Below, in pieces: positions 11,703 to 22,732 of a DNA stretch of 64,000 bases. The stretch covers positions 447,501 through 511,500 of the forward strand of contig BROG01000266.1 in NCBI GenBank assembly GCA_030159075.1. Reading direction: 5' to 3'. The translations under genes and the position numbers were made by a program. The stretch comes from Atrina japonica (lineage: Eukaryota > Mollusca > Bivalvia > Pterioida > Pinnidae). Every line of letters starts with the position of its first letter. Position 1 is the first letter of the stretch. The notes under the pieces were generated by a model. That model was given only the letters and a program-made list of their open reading frames with translations. It was not told the DNA's origin and did not search any database.

Positions 11703-11973
11703 CGCATCATATTAGCCCAAATCCATGTCCAAAGTTCTGACCCTGACGTATTTACAATTTTGGCCATGCAACATCATAGCATGATTGCACTAACTTCTGT
11801 CCACGCGACTTAGGTCAGAAATAAAAAATAAATCTTCAATTTGTCTAATTCAACGAAATTGTATCGTAAAATAAAGGCTTCAGTGACTGAAATGAGTTAT
11901 CTAGAAAGTGAAGTGTGATCTTTCATCATTATCTATTTAAATGAATGAGCTAAAATGAGTCAAACAGATTAGG

Positions 11974-13655
11974 GTGGTCGTCCATAAGACAATATATACA
12001 CACAGTATAAATCACAGATACCAAAGTGTTAACATTTGAGAAGTCCATACGACAATATATAGACAGTATAAATCATACATACCAGTGTAAAAATAAGGAG
12101 GTCCGTAAGACAATATATTGACAGAGTATAAATCGTAGAGACAAAAAAATGCTAAAAATATGGAGGTCCGTAGGCCAACATATGGACAGAGTATAAGTTA
12201 TAGATACCAGTGTAAAACTAAGGAGGTCCGTAAGACAATATATGGACAGAGTATAAATCATAGAGACAAAAAAATGCTAAAAATAGGAAGGTCCGTAAGA
12301 CAACATACAGACACAGTATTAATCACATATACGTGTAAAAAATAGGAAGGTCCGTAAGACAACATACAGACACAGTATTAATCACATATACGTGTAAAAA
12401 ATAGGGAGGTCCGTAAGACAATATACAGATACAGTATACTCATCATATACGTGTAAAAAATAGGGAGGTCCGTAAGACAACATACAGACACAGTATTAAT
12501 CACATATACGTGTAAAAAATAGGGAGGTCCGTAAGACAATATACAGATACAGTATACTCATCATATACGTGTAAAAAATAGGGAGGTCCGTAAGACAACA
12601 TACACACACAGTATAATCCACATATACGTGTAAAAAATAGGAAGGTCCGTAAGACAACATACACACACAGTATAATCAACATATACGTGTAAAAAATAGG
12701 AAGGTCCGTAAGACAACATACACACACAGTATAAATCACTTATACCAAAGTGTAAAAAATAGGAAGGTCCGTAAGACAATATACAGACACAGTATAATCC
12801 GCATATACGTGTAAAAAATAGGGAGGTCCGTAAGACAACATACAGACACAGTATAATCCACATATACCTGTAAAAAATAGGAAGGTCCGTAAGACAACAT
12901 ACAGACACAGTATAATCCACATATACGTGTAAAAAATAGGAAGGTCCGTAAGACAACATACAGACACAGTATAATCCACATATACGTGTAAAAAATAGGA
13001 AGGTCCGTAAGACAATATACAGACACAGTATAAATCGCATATACCAAAGTGTAAAAATTAGGGAGGTCCGTAAGACAACATACAGACACAGTATAATCAA
13101 CATATACCAAAGTGTAAAAAATAGGGAGGTCCGTAAGACAACATACAGACACAGTATAATCAACATATACCAAGGTGTAAAAAATAGGAAGGTCCGTAAG
13201 ACAACATACAGACACAGTATAATCAACATATACGTGTAAAAAATAGGAAGGTCCGTAAGACAACATACAGACACAGTATAAATCGCATATACCAAAGTGT
13301 AAAAAAAAATAGGAAGGTCCGTAAGACAACATACAGACACAGTATAATCAACATATACCAAAGTGTAAAAAATAGGAAGGTCCGTAAGACAATATACAGA
13401 CACAGTATAAATCGCATATACCAAAGTGTAAAAAATAGGGAGGTCCGTAAGACAACATACAGACACAGTATAATCAACATATACGTGTAAAAAATAGGGA
13501 GGTCCGTAAGACAACATACAGACACGGTATAAATCACTTATACCAAAGTGTAAAATAAATAGGGAGGTCCGTAAGACAATTTATGGACAAAGTGTAAATC
13601 ACAGACACCAAAATGTTAAAAATAGTGAGGTCCATAAGGCAATATATGGACAAAA
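11974..13655. repeat. 59-65 bp minisatellite, block 1
   Basis: About 28 units of a ~59-bp monomer (GGTCCGTAAGACAACATACA, then an ACACAGTATAATC block, then TATACGTGTAAAAAATAGG). Some units carry an extra CCAAAG-type segment (~64 bp). The long minus-strand open frames across it (up to 318 codons) repeat the same peptide in different frames because the unit length is not a multiple of three; they are not genes. Confidence 0.95.
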
Positions 13656-14350
13656 ACTAAATCAATAATACCAAAGTGTTTAAATGGGCAGATCCATAAG
13701 ACAATATGTATTACAGATACCAAAGTGTTTAATATTAGTCATAGTCCATTAGACAATATATACACACAGTTTAATTCACAGCTACCAATGTTTTAACAAT
13801 AGAGAAGTCTATAAGACAATATGGACACGGTATAAACTACAGATACCAATGTTTTATATAATAGACAAGTCCATAAGACAATACATAGACACAGTATGTT
13901 TAATGTTTAATACAACAGAGACGTCAATAAGACAATATATAGACACGGTATAAGTCACAGATACCAATGTTTTAACAATAGAGAAGTCTATAAAACAATA
14001 TATCGACACTGTATAAACCACAGCTACCAATGTTTTATACAATAAAGACGTCCATAAGACACGGTATAAGTCACAGATACCAATGTTTTAACTATAGAGA
14101 AGTCTATAAGACAATATATCGACACTGTATAAACCACAGCTACCAATGTTTTATACAATAAAGACGTCCATAAGACAATATATAGACAAGGTATAAGTCA
14201 CAGATACCAATGTTTTAACAATAGATAAGTCTATAAGACAATATATCGACACTGTATAAACCACAGCTACCAATGTTTTATACAATAAAGACGTCCATAA
14301 GACAATATATAGACAAGGTATAAGTCACAGATACCAATGTTTTAACAATA
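13656..14350. repeat. Minisatellite, block 2 with dimeric higher-order unit
   Basis: It continues block 1 but with diverged monomers arranged as a roughly 125-127-bp dimer: a CAGATACCAATGTTTTAACAAT half alternates with a CAGCTACCAATGTTTTATACAA half. The last dimers (from about 14100) are nearly identical, suggesting recent local expansion. Confidence 0.85.
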
Positions 14351-15654
14351 GTTAATTATAGTTGTTTTTGTGATCGATAAAAATAACAATAACCTTTAAT
14401 TTACGACGGCTAGATGACTGATTTGAAATAGTTTATTGCTTAAACAAGTGATGGTGATAAAGTTTTTTTTTTTAATAGAAATTTTAATTTAATTGTTTAA
14501 TTGTTGAATTCAAATTTAACGAGATTAATTTGCAGACTTCCCAATATGAGAAGGATTATAACAAAATACAAAAAACCCAAATAAATGCAACCCAATAGCG
14601 AATGTAAAAGTTTGTTTGAAAATGTCAAATATCAAATATCATGACTTGTGTGTGGCAAAAACTTTGAAATGTCACTTTTTATAATTTAGGTTGCTATGAC
14701 ACCGGACGACGGTTTCCTTTGAACACAGCATTTCCTTACATTTAATCAATTGGAGACATATGATCATGCTGATTTTGTCACGCACGTATTGCATAACCAC
14801 AAAGCGACGACAGACGGTAATAACATCCGGTAGGACATTTGGAGAGACGTTGTAATCACATCGAAAGTAAATCATTGAGAAATCGCATGTTAACCTTATG
14901 CTTTAATAGAATAAGGAAAGCTTGGCGTCTCATCATTGATTACACAACCGTTTGCACTCAACCAAATGTATTTCCTCCATCTAAAAGAAATCTGTGTCTC
15001 ATTTGCTAACGCTAACAGTGGCGTTACAGCGAAATAACTTACAAGTGTTTACTTACGGAATCTATTCCCACCAGCCCTTTAAGGATGTAAGATTGAAATA
15101 TCGTATGTGACCTTGGGGCAAATATTACATCTTGTTGACGACTATATTCGAATCGGAGCATTACACAACTGATAATCATTTTTTGCCCGCAGTACTGGAC
15201 CCGAAGTCACCAAATTTACTCAATACTCAAGCTCAACTTTTATTTCATTATTTTGACTATATAATCGTTTGTAAAACGTTTGGATTTGAGTGATCAGGAA
15301 ACATATTATATTTCATAATTCTGACATTCACATTTAAATGTTTGCATCATACTTATGATGTTCCTGTAAAAATTAATAAATACGTTGAGTATGGTACTCG
15401 AAACTTGAGTACGTACTCAAGACAATTTTTAATATTTCTGAAGTTTTCAGCAAATGATAAAACATTTTGATAATTATTTACACTTGTATGCCGTCAATAT
15501 ACAAACATGTCCAGTAACAGAATAGTTTATTGCATATTTTACCCTAAAATCATTGAAAAGTTTGTAGAGCTTGAGTACTAGGCAAAGGTCCTGTTTTGAT
15601 AAATGATTTTAAACTTTGATTGGTATTTAATGCTACAATAAACAATTTCCCTGT
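14351..15654. other. AT-rich DNA, nothing recognised
   Basis: No supported gene. A minus-strand frame at 14672-14875 has no recognisable domain. Confidence 0.4.
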
Positions 15655-15870
15655 TATATAACAGTGACCAGTTTTTAACAAAGGAGGAGATAACCCGGTT
15701 ACAACGTACAAAGGAAGTGATCACCAACCTTCCGTATGTACTCTGGCAAACTTTCTCACAATAATCATCTTAAAATCCTGCGGGACTCGAACCTGCGCTG
15801 ACCAGAAGTGATACTTATTTGATTAAAGCGCGATACTCTAACCACTGGCCAAGGAGGCCTTATGTTTTGA
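15655..15870 (-). repeat. tRNA-derived SINE family 3 copy
   Basis: On the minus strand an A box (GGCCAGTGGTTAGAGT) near 15851 and a B box (GGTTCGAGTCCCGC) near 15790 head a body shared with 20.60-20.85 and 26.68-26.88 kb (GAGAAAGTTTGCCAG segment). Confidence 0.7.
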
Positions 15871-18464
15871 TAAGGAGCTATGTAATATTTTATCAATTTT
15901 ATATGGATCACAGTTAACCACGAAAGCGTCATAATTAGTCGAGATGAACTGTCAAGTTAAGTTGCTATAACAAGATATATATCGTAAAGTTTCTTGTGAG
16001 GCATCCGTAGGTTTCAGAGGCAGGTTGTGTTTTTTTTAATTAACACAGCTAGGTAACATTGACCTTTAACTTCATGAGATATTGATTAATTGTTTAGTGT
16101 ATAACCTTACTATGTGGTAAGAGCTGGCGATATATGTGGGACTCAATGATATCGATAACTTAATGCATTCAGACAATTTGATGACTAATCTGAATTCCCA
16201 TACAAAAAGTATGCTTCATCGTTAATGGCTATAACACAAAATACTTGGTATCCGGTACAATATGTGGTATTTCATCAAGTAGAATATATGCAGAGTCAAT
16301 TACTGGTCAAGTGGCAATAATTGACACAGCTTTTACATTTCTCCTCGTCAATTTTATAACACACACACATACATACACACAGACATACACACACAGACAG
16401 ACATATATATATATATATATATAGATCATTTTGCTAGCCTTTGGAAGAGTAAGCCGGGGTTGTTACATGAAAAACACTTTATGGCGTAATTTACACTAAG
16501 TACGCGATGCAGTTTTTCATGTAAATAATCTCCAGTGTACCAGTCCACAGTTGTGCTAAGAATCACCGTTTATTACAGGACTGATAAAAGTAAGGAGTGA
16601 CAACGCGTATAATACCACCATGCGTATTGTTTGTGTAAGAAAATCGCATAATCAACAACACGCAAAAATATCCACGTTTACAGTAATTTATATACCAAAA
16701 CAAAATCGGTTGCCGTTTCCGGGTACATTATTTTAACTTTCAAATATACATAAGTACTTCAACCATTCCAATCCCACATACCATAAAAGACTCTCGTCTA
16801 AATAAAAGAAAAGGACATTCCATCGATTATTCAAACTTTGACTCACTGACCATTAACATAAAGGTTACCTTTGCATTATGATATCGTTTATTCGCCGTGG
16901 GTATTATCCCCTAAAAATTCAAACTTCATTAACTTTGCGTTAACGTTGTTAAAAAAATTGACAATTCACTGGTTTTCAGCAATTTTTATTCCTGCAAACT
17001 AAATTGCACACTCATGGGGAGTCATGGAATATATCATTTAGGTGAAGCAACTCTAGGGAATTACAACCATACAAGACATTAAGGTCTCAAAGTGCAGACG
17101 ATTTAAAGATAAGACATGACTTCATTGTTGTAGCCCCCAAAGGTGGGTTGGGGATCATAAAGCGAATGTTAATTTCGGATATTGAAGCTTGAAGTTTTTG
17201 AGATGATGTCGAAAAATGTGAACAACGAAGTTAAGGCAATATGGCACAATATAAATAACCCACTCTGCTATTCTTCCTCGACCTCAAACTCGTTCACACA
17301 ATCTACAGATTTCAATGCTTCATTAGAAACAATCTCCGATCCAAGCTCCTCCAATTACAAAAATAATTCCACATGATTGCAGCTCGTATATCTGATGCTC
17401 TTGTTTCACATAACGCTTTTATTTATGTATAAGCGATGTAATGAGAAAAGCGTAGTAGGTGTTAAACTTTCCCGCTGTTTTAATTTTACGCATGCAGAAA
17501 TACATGATGTGCAATTGAGAATTGATTTAGAAATAATAACTGTATCCAACTGTAAAAACAAATATACTTTATTGAATTTTGTGACGGATGTTGCATACAA
17601 AACCGTCATGTTTATACTACAGGGGAAAACAAAGGGTTTACAATTAATTAAGTGGTTAGATAACAACAACTCCAGTATTGTTTTATAATGAATAGATAAT
17701 TGCAAAATAATAATTAGAAGTTGTATGTGTAATTTCGATGGTTATGCTATGGTTTTGACATTTTTATCGGGGATAAAATAATTATTGGAAGTTCAGAACA
17801 AATGTCCTCGTGATTATTTCATTACTCTGTTGTCACTGCTATAAAAAATAACTAGCGGCTAAAATGTGACTGTATCGCTCACATGGCTAAAAATTTATCT
17901 AAAATAATTAAATTGCATTTGTTTTTTTTAGAAAGTTGAAAGTTTAACCAATCAGAATGCATTTTTTTTACCTTGATGGCCAAGTATGTTGCATTTTGGT
18001 TCGGCAGCAAATGAACACCTGAACATTAATTACATAGATATTACTGTTACACATTGTTCCTGACTGACTGAGAGCGATGACAATACTCACAGGGTCTGAG
18101 AAGGTTTGCTAAATACTTACAGAAAAAACAGTTATGTTCAAGTAAATGAAAAAAAAAAAAATTCATGATTTCTCGTGTAAATTATGATACAAAAAACCTG
18201 GGCCCTGGACAATCGTGACTGAAATATCTACTACATATCGGGACCTCGCAATGATGTTTTGTCCAAAATCATACATTATAGGGTACTTTGCTATTCAGTG
18301 GAGTATATATAGATAATAAAAAATAAAAAAATAAAAAACCGCCAAGAATATTGCAACATCCATACCTAAAAGATAAATTTATATAATAAATTTTTGATAG
18401 TAGAGGAAAGCATCTAAACCCGTAGCACGTTAAGATTTTCTTACTGTCACATGCAAGGAACATT
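15871..18464. other. Intergenic DNA
   Basis: It holds an (AC/AT)n microsatellite at about 16362-16425. Plus-strand frames at 17182-17688 (two adjacent, 64 and 103 codons) have no domain, no clear splice structure and AT-driven composition; they are not called. The rest is unremarkable AT-rich DNA. Confidence 0.35.
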
Positions 18465-18577
18465 TCTCTGAATTTCCAGAGGTCCTGAAACTCCTTCTTT
18501 ATTCTATATCACTAGATTTGTATGTATCCTGGACATACTGAAGATTTATACTTTGGTATCTGAGATTTTATATTTAA
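18465..18577 (-). repeat. Dispersed repeat family B copy, minus strand
   Basis: It contains the reverse complement of the family B head (TTTATACTTTGGTATCTGAGATTTTA) and part of the core. The GGGATCAGGTGCC end is diverged. Confidence 0.6.
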
Positions 18578-18854
18578 TAGGCTATCTTTCTTTATACATC
18601 AATGTTCTTCGAGTCTTTGAAGGTAAGCTCTGCTTTATTCTATTGCTGATTTAGCTTAAATAAAACATTTTTAGTAAAGTAAAGTCAAGTTTTCCTTAAC
18701 CCTGATTCCTTTAGTTCCACTCAGAGATTTAACATTTACCGAGGTTGTGTAAACATCCCCGCTTACTAAATTATATCCTCGACATGTAACTTATCTATTA
18801 ACTTATATTTTAACTTATATTAAAACATGAAGATATACCTAAACATATATATCT

Positions 18855-19500
18855 TAACTTAACGGGGCATTAGCTGTTTTTTTAAAATGTCTTTACTTTT
18901 TACAACTTAGATTGACATACAATAAATAAAAAGAGATACTGTATACAGGGTTTATTCGCCCCGTTCAATTTTGCCCTACTTCACTTACAAATGGTTTCGC
19001 CCGTTTTAGATTCGCACAGAATCTTTATAATTCCAGTTCACAATATAATTTCAATTTATTGCAAAGTTTTATTTAGCAATTAATACTTGTGCGTGTTTAC
19101 TTTCTGCATGGTTACAGTTTTGTGTGTTGAAATATATGATAGATACTCTATGCAACTAATAAAATATATGAATTTACCATTTTAAATTCGCCCAGCTTTA
19201 ATTTCACCCACTAACTATGAGGGAGAAAGGGGACGAAAAAAAAATAGGGGCGAAAATCTCCCTGTATACAGTTTAACAGGCATACAAAATCAAGTTCCTA
19301 TATATTTTGTGGAATTTGCGTAACAAACCCAGTTTGGCAATTATTTACTTGCAATTAATTAAATCAACCTTAATATTTGTATATGCATACCACACTTGAC
19401 CTGACCTGACAAAATATAAGGATTTGTATGTTTGTGTATAGCTCTTATTTGTTATTGTTCACCAAGTACTTGTAGTCTAAGAAGACAAAAATATTAATGT
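18855..19500 (+). repeat. Dispersed repeat family C copy, split by a MITE
   Basis: Family C blocks (ACAACTTAGATTGACATACA before; TTTTGTGGAATTTGCG and ACTTGTAGTCTAAGAAG after) surround the insertion at 18939-19271. Confidence 0.65.
18939..19271. mobile_element. MITE with CTGTATACAGGG terminal inverted repeats
   Basis: 333 bp bounded by CTGTATACAGGG at 18939-18950 and its exact reverse complement at 19260-19271. The inverted similarity extends into TTTATTCGCCCC / GGGGCGAAAATCTC. It contains repeated TTCGCCC motifs. A related, more diverged element lies at about 25680-25902. Confidence 0.75.
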
Positions 19501-19714
19501 CCCTTTAAAGATATAAAATTGGTTTGAACTAATACCTAATAAAAGATATATTGTTTCGCAACAGAGCATATATCCATTCAATTTATTGTCAACATTAGGG
19601 TATGTTACTAGTTGTGAATTATGCCTATTGCCGAGTTTTTCAAAAATGTTCTCCAAATCTATATGAAATAACAGCATGGACAAATTGTTGATAAAGCAAA
19701 ATTTAATGTTGCAT

Positions 19715-19780
19715 CCTCTTACGTGCCACCTGATCTCACCCCTAGATCTGTGTTTTTCTAATGTCACAAATCCGTATACT
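19715..19780 (-). repeat. Dispersed repeat family B fragment
   Basis: It carries GCCACCTGATCTCACC and the CTGTGTTTTTCTAATGTC block on the plus strand, the reverse complement of the family B core. Confidence 0.5.
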
Positions 19781-20280
19781 GTCTCTTTGACCATCTACCG
19801 GTATTTTTGATATTCAATATGAATAGTGCCGATCAAAATGTTTTCATCATCGAAAAAGTATGTGTATTTATGTAAAAAAGAGTGAAATAATGTTTTAGTG
19901 TCGAATAAAATATTAATCAAGCGTACAATTGGAAACTGATTAGGCTATTCCGTCAGCACTATCTTTTTTTATACTGACCCAGATTCCGAGACGCATATGA
20001 TAGGCTAACGACCAATGTGTTTTCTTCCCGGACAATAATTCTACGAATCCTTAATTCATATGTTTAGGCCTCAAAATACAGCGAAAAGTTTTAAATATCT
20101 ATGACAAAATATTTTAAATATCTTTACATACTCCAAATTTTATCGTATTTAAAATTCGATCAAAAATTTGATACACAGATAGATACTGTTACTTTAATAA
20201 TGGCGGTCAAGTTTTAATGGTGAAGAAATCACAATCACAGTAAACACCATATTCCCAAGTCAATGTTTTCTGATCCACTT

Positions 20281-20591
20281 CGTTCCTCATTTGAGCTGGC
20301 CTGGCTCAGTCGGTAGCGCGCTCGACTCTTGATCGTGAGGTCGTGAGTTCGAGCCCATCCGGCGGCAGGTTGATTTCCTGTCCTTCGGATGAGAAAGTAA
20401 AACTCGAGGTTCCGTTTCGCAGTAGGTGTCGGCACGTTAAAGAATCCTAACTGCTCAATGACCGTAAGTGCCAAGTATAGGCCAAAATTTGAAGCTCTTC
20501 ACCGGCATTTGGTGACGTCTCCATATGAGTGAAAGATTCTCGAGTGGAACGTTAAACAACAATAAACAAACAAACAAATCGTTCCTCATTT
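20281..20591 (+). mobile_element. SINE family 1 with target site duplication
   Basis: The element (about 20293-20579) opens with an A box (TGGCTCAGTCGG) and a B box (GAGTTCGAGCCC), has a ~230-bp body and ends in an (AAACAAAC)-type tail. It is flanked by a perfect 12-bp direct repeat CGTTCCTCATTT at 20281-20292 and 20580-20591, the hallmark of LINE-mediated retroposition. Other copies: 23265-23510 (-) and 41525-41795 (+). Confidence 0.9.
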
Positions 20592-20599
20592 TGAAATTT

Positions 20600-20855
20600 G
20601 ATTTTGAACAGTTTTACGCCAAACTCAACAATTTTTCAGTGATATGATGGCTTCCAGTTTTTACACTGTTTTTACAATGTTACAATGTACCTGGGAAGAG
20701 ACCACCGGTCTTCCGCAAGTAAACTGGCAAACTTTCTCACAGAAATCAGCTTTGGTTTCAGCAAGGGTTGAATCTCCGCTGAACAGAAGTAAGAGACTTC
20801 ATGGTTCAAAGCGCGATGCTATAACCAGCCGGTCGCGGAGGCCCCTTCTTTTCTC
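20600..20855 (-). repeat. SINE family 3 copy, minus strand
   Basis: It shares the AACTGGCAAACTTTCTCACA segment and a minus-strand tRNA-like head (near 20790-20850) with 15.7 kb. The B box is degenerate. Confidence 0.6.
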
Positions 20856-20936
20856 TCAAACACCTTGACAGATTTAATATGTATATTGTGACTTCGCGGC
20901 GTCGATTTCAATTGGCCGCGACAACCGTTGATAATC

Positions 20937-21196
20937 TTATACTAAAGCAATATTTCGTACTGGTGGCGCCGTTTAAAATTCTAAATTCTTCTAAAGCTAA
21001 GATAGCCATCTTTTAACAGTGGTTACTCTTAGACGGATTTTGGCTATACGTTTAGATTTTTTATTTGTCCTTTTCTGATACCACTTTCTCTTCAGAAAAC
21101 ATGTTTAAAATTGGAGCTCAACTGATGAAGCCTAATTGACAGAAACGATCGTCTTGAGCATAATAACTTTGGTGTTATGTTTATAATGTTTTGAAT
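20937..21196 (+). repeat. Dispersed repeat family A (retrozyme-like), best ribozyme copy
   Basis: A complete family A copy on the plus strand, about 260 bp, with its hammerhead near the 3' end. It shares blocks with 4.2 kb, 9.5 kb and the tandem pair at 45.3-45.9 kb. No coding capacity. Confidence 0.8.
21116..21159 (+). ncRNA. Hammerhead ribozyme motif (type I)
   Basis: Stem I is formed by GCTCAA (21116-21121) and TTGAGC (21154-21159), six perfect pairs. CTGATGA (21122-21128) and GAAA (21142-21145) are the invariant core. Stem II is 21130-21132 with 21138-21140 around a TAATT loop, with one C/A mismatch in this copy. Stem III is two pairs, 21145-21146 with 21151-21152, around a GATC loop. 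Cleavage is predicted after C21153 (UC at 21152-21153). All universally conserved core positions are present. Short stem III type I hammerheads are known from Penelope elements and metazoan retrozymes. Confidence 0.8.
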
Positions 21197-21574
21197 GAGC
21201 CAATCAGAACGCATCTAACAATTGATCACACATCAACTACATGATAAAGGGGAAAATACGTACAGAATAATGGCAATGTGCAGGCTATCCCATATCTTAT
21301 TTTTCATTGGCTTTTGTCAGGGAATCAGGGGTCAGTGTCAGGTCAATCTAAGTGAAATTTTAGATCGCCGCTAGATATCGCCACCAGTGACTGCCAAGTA
21401 TGAATTGTTATCTGTCAAGATGTTTGAGGAACGGCGTTGATCCCCTTGACTTAGGAAGATGAGTATACTCCGGAAAAGGTCATATATGTTCAGGAAGTAA
21501 ACTGAAAACTTCTTATAGTGACCAGTTCAACTTCCGGTGGTACACGAATCCGCGTTGACTAGAGATGAGAGACG

Positions 21575-22650
21575 TTGCTATTCAAAGTCCGATGATCGCA
21601 ACACGCCGCACGTGTTAACCTGAGATGATAGACGTCATGTTTTATAGAGCGATTCAAAGACTTCTATTTGAACTAGAATAAATAAATTAACCTCGTTTAG
21701 TCAAATGAATTACGCATAAGGATGTTTTGTAGCAGCATTGATTAAAGATATTGTAACTGGGTATTTTCTTTGCGCTCGACAATTTGGCTAATCAACGACT
21801 TTATGAGCGGAAACATCATGGACTAAAACCATTACTAATTCATTCTATGTTGACAAGGGACGAGTTGCATCATGTAACAATACGGTTTGACATTAATGTA
21901 TCAAATGATTACCAAATCACATTATTAAGTTGGAATTAAAGTACTGAACACCGGTATACGGAAAATTCTTCTAGAATATTGCCCTCCAAATCATATCGTA
22001 ACACAAAGCTTCGTTATTTCAAACTTGATTTTTCGCATGTTGTAGGTTTCTTTCTTGGACTGTTAATATATAAAATAGATGTTGGTAGGTTGGTTGTATA
22101 GTTGCTTACTTATCCACTCTTTCACCTTGGTTTTTTGTTTGTTTATTGCTGTCTAGAACTGCAGCGTTGCCATTAGGTGTTGTTCGATTTTTTAGACACA
22201 GTAATTACATGAAGCACTTGGTCATGGTGCTTAATAATAAAAAAAACGTTTTCTATCCAGAACGGTTAAAAGAGAGATACATAGGTGAGACCAAATGCCA
22301 TTGAGGAGAAAGCAAATAGAATGGGCATACTATGATTTAACAACTGTTATTAGACAGGCAAGTTGTAGATGTTGTGGTGTCTTTAATTTCATGTTCGTTG
22401 GGATATATCGGACTCACATCAGTATGAAAATTGTCATTATTAGCTGTTGATGGTCAGTCGTTGCAGAATGAATGGTCATAAAACTATCATAAAGGACGTT
22501 CTACTTTGATAACAAAATATGGTAATGGACTTGTGAATAGTTAAAATGAATGATGATGATTACTTTGACCAGTAATTGAAAGTGGAATTTAAAGCTGCTC
22601 AAAGGCTATATGGACTTGCAAAATACCACCTCTGAAGGAAGTTTGGTCTG
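21575..22650. repeat. Segmental tandem duplication, copy A
   Basis: It aligns with 22733-24575. Shared landmarks in order: CAAAGTCCGATGATCGCAAC, TTTGCGCTCGACAATTTGGC, CTAGAACTGC, AACGTTTTCTATCCAGAACG, GTCGTTGCAGAATGAA, CTGAAGGAAGTTTGGTCTGG. No gene recognised in either copy. Confidence 0.85.
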
Positions 22651-22732
22651 GTTTGAAAGTAAATATAAAGAAGTACCAATTAATAATCGAAGCTCAAGTC
22701 CATTTGAACACGACAAATTAGATGTGCAATGG

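Noticed and set aside
12500..13537. Minus-strand open frames up to 318 codons with a repeating YTVSVCCLTDLPIF peptide
   Set aside because: They are translations of the 59-65 bp minisatellite; the same peptide appears in all three minus frames because the unit is not a multiple of three and lacks stops on that strand.
12000..14350. CRISPR-like regularly spaced repeats
   Set aside because: No unique spacers; contiguous satellite monomers in animal DNA.
17182..17688. Two adjacent plus-strand frames as a possible two-exon gene
   Set aside because: No domain, no convincing splice sites, AT-driven amino-acid content, overlapping minus frame of the same length.
20290..20360. Possible functional tRNA gene
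   Set aside because: A and B boxes are present but it does not fold as a mature tRNA and is followed by a SINE body, tail and 12-bp target duplication.
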